A stretch of 64,000 bases of DNA from Pipra filicauda (GCF_003945595.2 NW_024103874.1:1932001-1996000), one strand, 5' to 3'. Positions 13,740 to 25,354 are shown, counted from the first letter of the stretch. The notes: generated by a model from the letters alone, not told the origin. A program made the numbers and translations.

Positions 13740-15735
13740 CCATATACACAGAGCTAATCTTTCATCAGAGTGACAAACTGTAAGCAAGAATCACAGCAAA
13801 ACAGTCAAGCCAGACAGTTGGTGAGATAGAATCAGGCTGGAAAAATAGTGCAAGATGCTTTTAGCAGCCAGCTGAGAGCAGTCACCTCCTGGACTGTGCT
13901 CCCGGGTGAGTTTGCAACATGAGGTTGTCCCTTCCCAGGGAGGGTGGCAGTGGCTCTGGCTCAGCACTGGGGACGCTCGCTGGGGTCTCTGCAGACACGA
14001 CATAAAGAGCAGCCCGAGCAGCACCCCTGAGCTCTGATTCTCCTCTCTCCCAGCACATTTTAGTCACCTCTAGCACTGCACAAAGGTTTCCTGGACCTTA
14101 AGAGAGGTGGGAAGAGAAAGCATCCTTTTATACCAAGTTAATAGAGGGGCCAGAAGTGTTGGGGCTCATCTGTGTTCAGCACGGAGTGATGGAAAAAAAA
14201 TCATTAATGACAGAGCACCAGTTTGGAATCAAAAGAAGAATCAGCTTTGGCAGGTGATGAAACTCAGCCACTTTAGTCTCTCCAAAGCCCACTGATGGGC
14301 ACAACTCTGAGAATGGGCTTGCTAAGCAATAAAGAGATTTTCCTCTTGTTAAAAATACTGAAAGGAAGGAAGAGAGGTCTCTATGGAGACTATGGTTTTG
14401 TAAGACTTAGAACAGGAAATAAACTGCTTTTCTTCTGTCCTTTATTGATGCAGATAGTTAGGCTTGTAAAAGCTTTAATATTAGCAGTTATTATGGAATT
14501 CCTCACCAGATTATGACAGATCCCAAAAGACCAGCTGCCCTTTGTTATTCCAGCTGAGCAGACCAAGCCATCAGCCCTATCAGAGCCACGAGTGCTTTGA
14601 AGGTTCTGTGCCTCAGCAGCAAGAACAGTTCTCTGAGAACCAGAAATTCTCAGTACTATTCCCAGCCAGCTACTGATGTGCCAAAGCATTGTGGAAAAAG
14701 TCACTTCCCTCATCCTTGTTTTGTTTTCCTTCTCATATTTGGTGTCTTGTCTCTAGAATAAAGTTCTCTGGGTAAGTGTCTTTCCACCCATGTTCCTCTA
14801 GAAAGGGCTGTTTAACTTTGCTTCTGTTCTGAGCTAATAAAGGATGATTTTTGTCAAGCATCCTTCTTTCCTCTCATACATTCTGATATGAAGTCTTCTA
14901 GTTTATATAGAAGACCAATAAAAGTTTCCTGCCATAGCTAATTGCAGAAGGCTGAGACTGGTGCACACAAGTAAAGGAACACTATCAGATAATTTACTCT
15001 CCCTCCTACATTGACAAAATATAACACCAGTTTTATTTGTGTGTGATTTCCTGTTTTCAGCTGGAAGTATTTCACCAAATTTAAAAACACACACACCAAA
15101 AAATTTCAACAAATATTTTTGTTTGGGTGGAAGGTTTCTTGTCCCTGGTGATTTTCCATCCTGCTTCGAGGGCCAGTCCTTGAGCAGTGTATTATCAGTG
15201 ACAAGGCACAGTGGTTGTGCATAATGGGGCCAATTTTGCTCTCAGGCAACCCTGGTGACTTCATTGTCTGGTCTATCTGATGAGAGGGTATAAGCTGGTA
15301 GAATGACTCATCAAGAAAAAAAAGAAATAGGAAAAAAAGCAAAGGCAGCCAAGTAAAGACACAAGGCTGTCTCCCAAGGATAATTTAAATAGCAAGAGAG
15401 CTTTAAATTGCAGCAGGGAGCCAGAAATCTCTGCAGAGTGGGGTTCAGCAGAGAGCTATAATGCTGGGATCCACAGTGTGGAGCCCAGGGGTTATTTAGT
15501 TTTGGCTTTTGAGGGGGGTTTGCATCTCCTTTTTTTGACCGTTCTTTTAATAAAGACAGTCTCTTCTTTTTTGTTCCCAAATTGCCATTTTTCTCCCCTT
15601 TCCTCTGAGCACCCAGGCCAAGAAAGGGAGTTGCATTCAGAGCCTCTTTCTGTGTGTGTTAACTGGGGGTGACAGCAACTCTTGAGGCGCTGCATTTGTT
15701 GGATACAAGCTTTGAAAATGCTGCTTCAGCAGGTG
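13740..15735. other. Unique non-coding DNA
   Basis: No gene or transposon is recognised between the purine tract and the CR1 element. Short open frames on both strands overlap each other and lack domain or splice support. Confidence 0.45.
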
Positions 15736-16158
15736 AGGGGGGGATTGTGCCCCCCTGCCCCTCCTGCAGAGCTGCCTCCAGCTCGGGAGGCCCAGCACGG
15801 GAAGGACATGGAGCTGCTGGAGCCAGTCCAGGAGGCCCCAAGATGATCAGGGATGGAGCAGCTCTGCTGGGAGGAAGGGCTGAGAGAGTTGGGATTGTGC
15901 AGCCAGAGACACAGAGTAGGTTTAGATCAGACAGTAGAAGAAATTGTTCCCTGTGAGGGTGGGGAGGCCCTGGCACAGGTTGCCCAGAGAAGCTGTGGCT
16001 GCCCCATCCCTGCAAGTGTCCAAGGCCAGGTTGGATGGGGCTTGGAGCAACCTGGGATAGGGGAAGGTGTCCCTGCCCATGGCAAGGGGGTTGGAACTTT
16101 CATGTCCCTTCCAACTCAAACCATTCCATGACTCTATATAATGATTCTATTCTATTAT
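15736..16158 (+). mobile_element. CR1 LINE 3' fragment with internal deletion
   Basis: The sequence follows the 3' part of an avian CR1 non-LTR retrotransposon. It includes the AAGGACATGGAGCTGCTGGA segment, GGCTGAGAGAGTTGGGATTG, the block around GGTTGCCCAGAGAAGCTGTG, and the segment ending in CCTTCCAACTCAAACCATTC. The last bases (about 16125-16158) carry the degenerate ATTCTAT-type tail repeat that marks CR1 3' ends. Between about 15906 and 15914 the copy jumps across what I estimate to be 150-200 bases of the usual element. It is 5'-truncated, as most CR1 copies are, and encodes no intact reverse transcriptase. Confidence 0.92.
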
Positions 16159-18905
16159 TACTTCATTCTCAGAAACACAGAAGGCCCCAAACAAGGTCAG
16201 GATCCCTCCTGCACTGCACTGTGCAAGCCCCAGCTGAGGAAGAGTCCCAGTTCTTACAGCATTTAAATAGATACATCAATCAAACAGAGAGCAATAAAAT
16301 GGCTCACAGCCAAATTAGATGAGCAGGACATTTAAATTCCTGGTGCTCCGAGTCTCCTGCCCAGTGAACATGGTTCCAGCCCTCTCTGCAGAGGTACGTG
16401 GCAACCTGGTGGGAGAAGCAGCCCAGTATAAACCATTCTGCCTGTCTCTGAAAACATTTCTAAATGTCTTTAGCCACAGCTGGCTGGGAGTTGTCTGGTC
16501 ACTAGAATCAGCAAAAAACAGGAGGAAAAGCTGCAATATGTTTCCCCCATGACTGGGTAAAATTCTGCAAGTCTTACGTTTTCTCAGCTCATCCCACTAC
16601 ATCTATTTACTCAACTCATAAAGATTTGAAGGAACATGAGTAAAGGACTGGAAAATTACACTGAAAAAGAATCAGAGCAACTGAGTGTCAGGAGAGCAAA
16701 CACCACAAGAAACAACAAAGAAAGAAAAACACTCGTGTGATGAGACTGATTCTAATTAGTTTTTCACTTCCTGAAAAAATGTTCCCAAGCTCGAGGTTTG
16801 TAATGTCACCTCAAGCCCACTTAAAGTTTTCACATCACCTTTATAAAATCCTCAATATGAAGATCTTTAACGGGATTAGAAGTCAGAACACAGACAACAC
16901 TGCTCAAAGATCCACAACAGAACGTCCAAAGCCTCAAAGAATTCCAGGAGTCGTGCTCTAATGTACGAGATGCTTGAGAACATACTGCTGGTATCTGGAG
17001 TTATTTAGATAATGTTCTGATTGTGGCTTGAAGTCAGTAATAACAAGCCATATGTTCACTTTTTCTGAAAAATTATTCTTTATTAATTCTATCAATAGCT
17101 CCCCGATGAATTTTAAGGCAAAAAGCATATAATTTGTGCCTATGGCATTTAAATAAATTCAAGTTTACTTTAAAGGTCAGATAATACTACAAGGTCTCTT
17201 CAGAATGCTTCTTACTGAGAATCTACTGGATACATCTCCAAACTTTATTCCATTTATTATTTTATGTACCAGTAATAGATACACAAATCTGCCTTGATTT
17301 AAGTTGAGATTTTCTTCTACAGAATCCTCCTGACAAAGGAGAAAAAATAATACATGGAACTCTCACCTCCTGCCAACCCAAACCCTCACCCATCGGGTTT
17401 AGATGAAATATCTCAATTAATGAAGCTGGAAGTCCAGTTGTCCATTACCTTGGCTGTCAAATACTGAAATCATCCTAAAGGATGGAGAGGATCTATCCCA
17501 AAATCTGAGAGCCCAGGCATCTGGATTGGGTTTGCCCACACTGACAGCTTGGGGACCTCAAATCAGAGTCCGTGCAGAGGATTTTTCTACATCTCCTTCC
17601 CATCAATTTATGTTGAGAGAAGATCAGGTTAAGTGGTTTGACATACTTTATCTCATCCTCAAACCAGAATTTTGCTACAGATAACTAGATTAATTTGATG
17701 CTCAGCCCCTTCATTTAGAAAAAAAAAACACACAAGAAAAACCCAAATAAAAGTGCAGCACTCGGTGATAATCTCTCTCTAATCATCGAGGACACTTACT
17801 GTTTGAAAAATTTTGCATTTCCAAAGTAATGATCCATGTAGGACAGAAACCCAATGTTCTCAGTGCTGTATAAGACAATGCTTAACAAATAATAATAGTT
17901 ATTACCAAGTCTTATGCACCACTGCACTTTCTAATACTGCCCTGGAGTGAAAAGGACAAGATGATGTTATAAGAAAAGCTGTTCCCAGGTTATTTCCCTC
18001 TCTAATGGAATCCCCAAAATCCAGAAATACCACACAAAACCTTGTTTGGGGAGGTTTCCTCTTTGTTTCTCACTAAATTAATTTTAAAATAGTTTCAGGG
18101 AAGTAACCCCTCACATAAATCTGACTCAGCCATTACACCCTGTGCCAGGTAGGATCGTCACAGTGGAGATTCCCCTTCATTCCAAACCTTCAAGGACAAG
18201 GGTAGTGAGGCAACATGGGGGAACCACAGGTTTGCTCATTAACTCTTCCATGATTGCATTACAGCCCTCACACTGTCTGAGCACACAGGGGGTGATTTTG
18301 TTGAGATGGCACCTGATTATTGTGCCAATATAACCATGGCAGGAGCCTGGCAGCAGGCACAGCACTCAGGATGAAGAAATTGGAACTGAAAATCTTTAGA
18401 CTCAACTTGCTTCGACTACTGGAAATGGTTGATTCTTCAACAGGAAGGGGACAAAATTGAAGGAAAAAAAAATAAAGGCCTAAAGCCTTCTGGATAAAGA
18501 CTTAAATCAGGAGGTAGTAGCTCCTTCTTCCTTCACAGATGGAAAAGAGCTGCTCTAAGTAACACACCTACATATGAAATGAAGAAATTGGGACAAAGAT
18601 TTTAATTAAGAGCCACCGTGGCAGGAAGAGGGATCTGCTACTCAGCTGTTTAAAGATTCCCTGTTTGCAAACATTAAAAACCCCACTGCTGTAAATCCAG
18701 TTTGAATATTCACACAAGTTCAGCCCTTACAAGGACTTCTGTCCCCACTCTTTTGTAGGAGAAAGAGGTTTGCAAAGTGTCCTTCCCTTGGAAGGCACTA
18801 ATAGCCTAAAAATTAAAGATGTAGGGCAGTAAAATATCCACAGCAAGGCAGCAGTGGTTCAACCCCAGAAAAACACATAGAAAAGGGGTCAGGAAATAGT
18901 TATTC
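16159..18905. other. Unique non-coding DNA
   Basis: No gene is recognised. The AT-rich block at about 17030-17170 contains many TTATTAATT, ATTTAAA and CATATG-like motifs and resembles a conserved non-coding element. I cannot test conservation. The segment at 18130-18370 is GC-richer and unique by eye. Confidence 0.4.
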
Positions 18906-18998
18906 TGACCCCACTTTGTCAGTGGGGAAAAAAAATATCAAATCACAGATGAAGTGACCTGGACAGACTGGGATTAAAACCAATGACCCCCTCTTGAT
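18906..18998 (-). mobile_element. Possible MIR-like remnant
   Basis: In reverse orientation the order of segments resembles MIR: TGACCCCACTTTGTCAG (MIR has a CCCCATTTTACAG-type segment), ATGAAGTGACCTGG, and CAGACTGGGATTAAAACC (MIR has a GGGATTCGAACCC-type segment). It is more diverged than the copy at 10.2 kb and an A-run interrupts it. Confidence 0.4.
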
Positions 18999-19469
18999 CG
19001 TCTTTCCACTCTTCCACTTTTCCCCCACAATGTCCAACTACTCAGATCTGCCTCCCTCTAGCAAAGAGCAAAATCTATTCCAAAAATTAATTTGCAATTT
19101 TATCCCAGACATCCCTTAGTGCAAAGGACAGGCTGTAGGCAGAGCATCCCAGAGCATTACTGCAAAAATGATCACGGCAGCCAGGTACCAACACACAAGG
19201 GTTCATTAGCTACAGGACAGCAAAGAAACTTTGTTCAGTGGGAAAATTGAAAGCCTCCCAAAGCACCCAGGATGCATCAAACCAACGGCATCTGTTGTAT
19301 CAGCACAGACATTTGGTTATTGAACTATCGGGTACCTTTTAATAGAAAGCAGATTGGGGGATTATTGCGAAGTCTGCACCAACTACGTGTGAAACCACGA
19401 GATACATCCAAGGATTTCGTTCCTCACAGGGCACATCTCTGTGCTGAGTGTTTTGTGGCTCCTCCAGAG
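18999..19469. other. Unique non-coding DNA
   Basis: Nothing recognisable lies between the MIR-like remnant and the CpG-rich patch. Confidence 0.4.
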
Positions 19470-19720
19470 CCAGCTCTTCCCCGGAGCTGACGCACAGGCA
19501 CGGACAGGCAGCAGAGGGGCAACAACTGGGAGCAATCTCGGCGCAATTGCAGGGGCTGGGAGCGCCACTGCGGCACTCAGGGAGAGCTGGAGCGGGATGT
19601 GTCACCCTGGAGTGACAGCGACGGTAACGAGGGCTGAGAGCCGGGGCTGGGCTGCAAATCCAAAGAGCCCTGCACTTGGCAGCGCACGGGAGCGGGGCCA
19701 GATCAGCTGCAAGGTCACAT
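19470..19720. promoter_or_regulatory. CpG-rich patch
   Basis: I count about 15 CpG dinucleotides in roughly 220 bases, well above the surrounding density. It runs directly into the motif-dense AT-rich block at 19.7 kb. No good donor splice site or Kozak start was found in it, so a promoter role is only one possibility. A CpG-containing enhancer is another. Confidence 0.35.
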
Positions 19721-19860
19721 AAACATCATAAAACATTGCCCAAGCTGTCAATTAAAGAACAAGCAAGCTCATCATAATTATACAAGATAATTGTTATCTG
19801 CTGGGTGTTAATTAGATACATTTTATCAGAGTTGTTGCCACTGAATGGAGAGGAAAACTG
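19690..19860. promoter_or_regulatory. Candidate enhancer rich in homeobox and GATA motifs
   Basis: Within about 170 bases the sequence holds several TAATTA/ATTAGA/TCAATTA homeobox-type cores, AGATAA/TTATCT GATA motifs (for example around 19788-19799), and AAGGTCACAT, a nuclear-receptor-like half site, near 19711. This density of transcription-factor cores is typical of deeply conserved vertebrate non-coding elements. The function is inferred from motif content only. Confidence 0.35.
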
Positions 19861-22800
19861 GTCAAAGATATTTTTTTAATTGTGATGATTTCATAACCAG
19901 TTTTGTTCTTCTTTCAGATGAGACCAACATCTTATTTTCCCTGGGTATGTTTTCTCCTTCTAAGAAGCTTTAAAATTTCAAAATAAAATTACCCTTCTGT
20001 GTAACTAAGCCTAGCAAGGAAAAGCACGTGTAAAGAAAGAGCTAAAAATAAAAATTGTAAGCAGTATTTTCACTTTACAATGGAAATAAAAAATAACTTT
20101 CCCCCATATAGATTCAAAAAATGCAATGTTCCATTTTATTAATTTTAATTTAAATGGAAATTTCAACACACTCTGAACAATAAATAAGAACTGAAATGCC
20201 TGAGAGATCAGCATGTGGGTATTGAGCAATGCAGGGGGGATGTGGCCCATTATCTAAGGCACTTTCCTCAAGGGTTACTCCTGAGTCAGGTTTTGGATAA
20301 GGCAAGTGAGGAAGACAGGATGGTCCAAGAGTCCTGCACTCCTTCCCCTGAGGGCAAGAATAGGAAACCACCTCAGAGGCACAGAAGGATGGAGTGAGTG
20401 CTGGAAAACACACAGGCTGTAGTTCTGTTTGAAGTCTGATTAATAAAGTATCAGGTCAGAATCAAAATAAAGGGAGAAAGAGAGGAAGAACATTGCAAGG
20501 TCACCTGCTTCCCCCCATTACCTTCCCATTACTGCGAGCCTCACTCCAGGCTTAATTTCCTTATATCCTCAGAATTCACTCTTTATCTGTCCAGGAAACA
20601 GTTGCCCTAATGTATCACTTTCTGGTGGAAAAAGACAAATGTCCAATATTTATCCAGTCAATACAAATACCTAAACTTTCAGCCACCAGGGCAGGGACCT
20701 TTTGTTCTCTATTTGCACATCAAACACAACAGGAACTTCCCAACACCATTGCATTGACCAGCAGCAATAAAAGGAGGGTCAGTAGGCCAGCAGAAATACC
20801 AACCTGCTGCACTTCAGGATTTAGTCATTATGGAGATAACCAACACTTATTGCAGAAGATAAAGACCTTGGTATAATTTGTATTGGTTTTAGGACAGAAG
20901 GAAAATAGCAGAATGTTTTGAGGAGAAGAGTGGCACAAAGGTTTACCACACACAGCCTAAAATAGTGTGAGAAAGGAACTGACTTCAGCTTGAATAATAG
21001 TCATTAACTCAAAACACTGGAAAATGCATTCCTTGTAAGAACAGAGCCACTGGAGCCTTGCCCAGCCCTACACAAAGAGGAGCAGTTCACAGCTGCAGGG
21101 GACACACTGGAGGTACACACCAGCCCAGGGTTCAAAATACACTTGTGGGATTCCAGGGACATTTCAGGTTGCATTCATTCCTGTGCTTGACAAGGACATT
21201 TCTCTGGAGTTCTTTTATCATCTCTCCCATCACCTCAACTGGAACAGTTGCAGGCTTCAGCTTTGTGCTGAAAAAATTTCGGAATGAACAACTTCCAGAG
21301 TTATATATGCATGAAACAGTAAATGCACTCACAGACTATTTCAAGCAATAGGGAGTGTTTTTCACAGAAAAAAGCGTTGTGGACATATTCCAAAAAGCAC
21401 TCCTCCAGTGCAGTGACAAAGTTCAACGTGACTCATGTGTGCAGGTAATTGATATTATTAACACAAACAGAAAATTTGAGGTCACTACTGGCAAGCAACA
21501 TAAAAATCAGGTTTGTTTTCTATGAACACCGAAAAGGAATTACAAGAAAGGAAAGCTGAACAAAGTTCAAGTTAAATATTTAATATATACATGTATATTT
21601 AATATTCATCTAACAATGCCTCATTCATAGCTTATGCAACCCAAATGGATCACAGGTTGAAGACATTTCCTCTTGTTTCACAAGTTAAACATTATAATAC
21701 AATGTCCTTTTTTCCTTCCTTCCTACCCTAAATGTCTGTGTTATTGGTTAGCAGTAGCTACAGCTCATACTCAGGTGAAGAGCTGAGACCTTTCATATCT
21801 ACAGAGTTAAGGAACTCAGACAAACTGGATAAGGACTTGGAATAGAGACTACAAATCCTTTGAACTGTGAAGAACCAGACCCAAAGCTTAAGTGAAGCTA
21901 ATGGCATGATCCAAAGATTATTGAAAGCAATGTGGACCTTTCTCCTGCTGGATATTGAGAGATTTTGCATCAGCAAGACGAGAAGCAGTCAAACATTCCG
22001 ATTAAAAAAATAATCTGGAGAGGAGACAGCAGAGGAGGGAACAGAAATAACAGCCAGCAGAGCCTGTTACTTTCCAGATTCCTCACAAGTTTGGTCTGAG
22101 ACAGAAGAATTGCTCCTTCCCATTTGGGCTTCTTGCCAAAGGAGCTTTCCAGAGCTATTTGAGATAAGAGGCTCAGGCCTGGATCCCAGGCCACCTGTCC
22201 AGCTCTGGGATGTGTCCCTGCTAACGAGGCTCAACAGTCACTGACACAACGGGCAAGGATGGAGGGAGCCTGAGCAACATTCCTTGCTGCTTCTGCCTCC
22301 CCTCCTCTAACCTGGGAACTCTGCTGCTGGGGATCCAGTCTTCCAAAACTGACACTTAAAAATGTCCTTTATGTTTAGAAATTAGCAGATACTTGGCCTG
22401 GAATTCAAACTTGAATTCCCATTACCTTGTGTCTTTCGAGGACACAAGTGGAAGAAAGGCACTTGCTGGGAGATACAAGATTCTGGTCTGTTCTAGTAGA
22501 GGAATCCCCCACCTGTGCCCTAAAGGAGCAAAACGTTTGACTCTATTATTTGTGTCCCCAGAGATGGGAGTTTAGTGAAGACAGAACTAAACAGAAGTTA
22601 CCCAGGATCAGAACGCAGTTCCTGTTAGTTCTCCTGTCCTGGTGCCTAACAATCAAATTAAAAGAAACCCAAAGGAACAACAAAAAAAAATTGATTTCAT
22701 TGCAAATAGGCATTTTTCATTTTTTTAACTATCATTTGCTTTTCTTCTTATTTTACAAAAAAGACTGGAGTTCAAAAGACCAAAGGACTGAAGAAAATTA

Positions 22801-24004
22801 GAAGTGGTAGTTGGTTTTGTAAAACAAATGGGTTGTTCAAAGTTCTTTTCCTTCTCAACAAGCTCAAGCAAAGCGAGTTCCATCTTCACCATAAGAAATG
22901 GGCAGGTTTGGTACTGGAAATATCTCTGGTACCTCTCCCACAGCCAGGCAACACTTCCCATGAAACCCACTGAGCTCTGCAAAAGGCAACCACAGAGTCT
23001 CTCCATTCTCCAGAGAGAATGGCACGTTCCACAGAGAGGGAGGTACTCTCTCAGGAAGGTGTTTTGTATGCAAAGAAATACCTGGCAAGCCAATCTGGAT
23101 GACATTCCATACTTTTATATCACAGTTGGAATAATCCAGGCAACTGAATGGAATTCTTTAGAGTAGGGAGTTTTAACAGCAACAGTTTCATCCCTTTTCT
23201 CCTCCTATTTAAAACCCCTGATTAAATGCCATGTCTTTGACCCACACGAGTTCAGTCCTTCTGCTGTCCTGAAAATACGCCTGTGGGCCAGATTTTTGGC
23301 AGTTTTGGAACAGAAACAGAAGCTCATGCAAAGACAGAAACAACCCCGTGAGCTCCGTTGGAGACACCGGCACTGACAGAGGGAAGGTCCAGCTGTGACC
23401 ACCAAGTTTGAAGGCAGCATCAGGGAAATCAATAGCAGACATAAGGTGCCATCTTAGCACTGCATATACTGTAACAATGAAAAATCACCTGTTTAGTGTT
23501 GATGGAAACCTTTGCAGCCTAAACAGTATAAATGTTGCTGGTTTTTCTGCTAATTCGGTACCAGCAGATTTTTCACGCGTGTGTGACATGCACAGAATAT
23601 CAAACCCTCCCCAGACATGCTGAGGAGTGGACACCTGATTTATTGTTTGCCTGGATCTTAGAGCATCTCCACTGTCCTGCTGCTCCAGTTAAATTTCTTC
23701 TTTCTCAGTAGCTGGTGAACTCATTGGAAAGAAAATACAGTGCCTGTGGTGTCAAACACAGCCACCCTGTGACACCTCAAAACGAGCAGAGTGGAGTCTG
23801 GAGTGTGTCACACCCAGCACGTGCTTTCCTAGTTGGTGAATAAAACTCACAACTGGCTTAACTTCTTGACAGGAGCAAACTATGTAAAGCTTATTCTTGT
23901 CTTCTCAAAGTGGGATTGTTGCAGGTGAAGTTTTACACGGAACATTTCGGTCCACCTGTGCAACGCTGTTCATTTTTTCCCCTTGGATGTTTAACATAAC
24001 ACCT
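19861..24004. other. Unique non-coding DNA
   Basis: No gene is recognised. Open frames at 22804-23166 (plus) and 22725-23105 (minus) overlap each other and lack domains. There are short T- and A-rich runs, a pyrimidine run near 21706-21723 and the palindrome at 21573. Confidence 0.4.
21573..21606. repeat. AT-rich near-palindrome
   Basis: The 14-base core at 21585-21598 (ATATACATGTATAT) is a perfect palindrome. The flanks extend the symmetry for about seven more base pairs on each side, with single-base bulges. It could extrude as a short hairpin or cruciform. Confidence 0.6.
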
Positions 24005-24135
24005 ACCTCATGCTGCACTAATTATGATTTCATCCACGCCACTGCCTTCCCATTCATCAGCATTGGTGGCCATTAATGTGACCTTTAGCATGACCAGGCT
24101 GTAATTAGGTAATTGCTGCTATTTTGGAGTGCTAC
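24005..24135. promoter_or_regulatory. Candidate conserved non-coding element
   Basis: The block contains CTAATTATGATTTCATC, GGCCATTAATG and CTGTAATTAGGTAATTG. These are several homeobox-type ATTA cores within about 120 bases, in otherwise mixed-composition unique sequence. It lies about 400 bases upstream of the candidate membrane-protein exon. A regulatory role is inferred from motif content only. Confidence 0.28.
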
Positions 24136-24483
24136 TGGAAGGCTTCCCCACTGCAGCACTTGTGCTGCAGGACGATGGCAGTGACCTGCAGGAGGCCTGG
24201 CTGAGCAGGAGGTGATTAAACCTCTTTACAGTTTACAGACTGACTTTACAGACTTAATTGAAGGGCTGTAGAAAACAGAAGAACTCAGTGCATCCTACAA
24301 GAGATATTGTTTAGTCTATTGCACTGATTTATGCTCAAGTGGGATAAAACCTACATTTCGTCTCCTCCATTAGAAAAGTCCTAAATACTGCCAAGAACTA
24401 CTTCTTGGAATAAAAATGAACATTTGTTCTCGTGTTTGCAATTCTTTTTATTCCTTTCACTAACAAATCATCTGACTATTTCA

Positions 24484-24508
24484 TTTAATTTTTTTGTTCT
24501 ATTTTTAG
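24484..24508 (+). other. Candidate splice acceptor
   Basis: A long T-rich pyrimidine tract ends in TTTTTAG at 24508, directly before GGATG. It would place the start codon at 24511 just inside a new exon. That arrangement is common when a 5' untranslated exon is spliced to a coding exon. No matching upstream donor could be assigned. Confidence 0.45.
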
Positions 24509-24510
24509 GG

Positions 24511-24648
24511 ATGTTGACAGAAAATTCAAATCATGTAAATATTTCTCCAACTCTTCTCCTCATTTCCCTCATTATATTTGCTTTGGGAATGATTTGTCTT
24601 ATTGTCTTTATGACTCTTTCTCCATCTCTTCATAAAAGCTACAATTAA
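24511..24648 (+). CDS. Short membrane-segment-encoding frame
   Basis: This 45-codon frame starts at the first ATG after a good splice acceptor. The predicted peptide has a 12-residue polar N-terminus with one N-I-S sequon at residues 10-12, weakened by the following proline. A strongly hydrophobic stretch at about residues 14-36 follows (LLLISLIIFALGMICLIVF), long enough for one membrane span, and then a short tail ending at TAA. From 24614 the next reading frame is also open and continues for 219 codons, so a single-base shift would attach a long basic tail to this membrane anchor. I do not recognise the family. It may be a real small membrane protein, the N-terminal part of a longer frameshifted gene, or a chance T-rich frame. 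Confidence 0.35.
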   Translation: MLTENSNHVNISPTLLLISLIIFALGMICLIVFMTLSPSLHKSYN

Positions 24649-25270
24649 GCAGGCACAGAATAATAAAAAAGGCAAGAAGCCAAACCAAAAAAACCCCATC
24701 TGGCTAAAATTGAAAACTAAATGCCACAAACCAGGCAATTGTGAAGGACTCCTGACCAGAGCAGTGATTTCAGGGTATTTGCACAAACCAAACAATCAAG
24801 TGGAGGAAAAACTAAGAAAATCCAGTCGTGGGAAATCCAACAGCAGAAAAGGGACAAAGCTATTGAATAAAGGATTTAATATTCCCAGTTCAGCCAGTTG
24901 TGCTCCCTCTTCCTTATCCAGAACCAAGGCCCATTCGGATTTTCTGAATATGAAACGTGCTCCACAGTTATTTTCAATTAGTCTGCAGAAGTCTAAGGAC
25001 TATAAAACATTTTACATGCCACAAAGGGTTCCTCCTTTGCCTGCTAAAAACATTATCAAAAAGCATTTTACCAGTGATGTTTTGGCACACACAGTGCACG
25101 AGTCAGTGCATCGAGAAGGCAGAAATGAAATTAAAGTAGACAGAAAACTCCAGGTCTCTCCCCTATCAGATCACAGTCCAGCAAATATAAATGGTCAACA
25201 TGTAGAATCTATAGATTTTTGTATTTCAAGCTGTGTCCTGCAAATGTTTTTTCTTCTCTCCAAAGCATGA
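24614..25270 (+). CDS. Long basic open frame, possible cytoplasmic tail or pseudogene exon
   Basis: This is the longest stop-free stretch in the window (219 sense codons before TGA). It lies in AT-leaning DNA, where stops should be frequent. It has no ATG until codon 113 (24950), so as a protein it would have to be entered by splicing or by a frame change from the membrane-segment frame just upstream. The first part is very basic, with a KKGKK cluster. The middle is rich in Ser, Lys and Arg. A proline motif VPPLPAK lies at about 25025-25045, and the last residues are hydrophobic. No domain is recognised. The stop is followed within 40 bases by a polyadenylation signal, as expected for a terminal coding exon. 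A +1 shift between 24614 and 24645 is needed to join it to the membrane frame, so this could be a decayed gene, a sequencing indel, or a separately spliced exon. Confidence 0.4.
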   Translation, partial: LFLHLFIKATIKQAQNNKKGKKPNQKNPIWLKLKTKCHKPGNCEGLLTRAVISGYLHKPNNQVEEKLRKSSRGKSNSRKGTKLLNKGFNIPSSASCAPSSLSRTKAHSDFLNMKRAPQLFSISLQKSKDYKTFYMPQRVPPLPAKNIIKKHFTSDVLAHTVHESVHREGRNEIKVDRKLQVSPLSDHSPANINGQHVESIDFCISSCVLQMFFLLSKA

Positions 25271-25308
25271 AGTACCTGTCCCAAACGTAATGCAGAGTAT
25301 ATAATTTA

Positions 25309-25314
25309 AATAAA
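25309..25314 (+). terminator. Candidate polyadenylation signal
   Basis: A canonical AATAAA hexamer lies 39 bases after the stop codon of the long open frame. A GT-rich segment (TGTATTTGGTTTGTAATG) follows at about 25337-25354, as expected for a downstream cleavage element. In AT-rich DNA the hexamer alone would mean little. Its position relative to the stop makes it more credible. Confidence 0.4.
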
Positions 25315-25354
25315 TAGATTTAGAAATATAAGCACATGTATTTGGTTTGTAATG

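Noticed and set aside
15669..16131. Open frames in the CR1 region on both strands
   Set aside because: They lie largely inside a non-coding CR1 3' fragment and do not follow the element's reverse-transcriptase frame.
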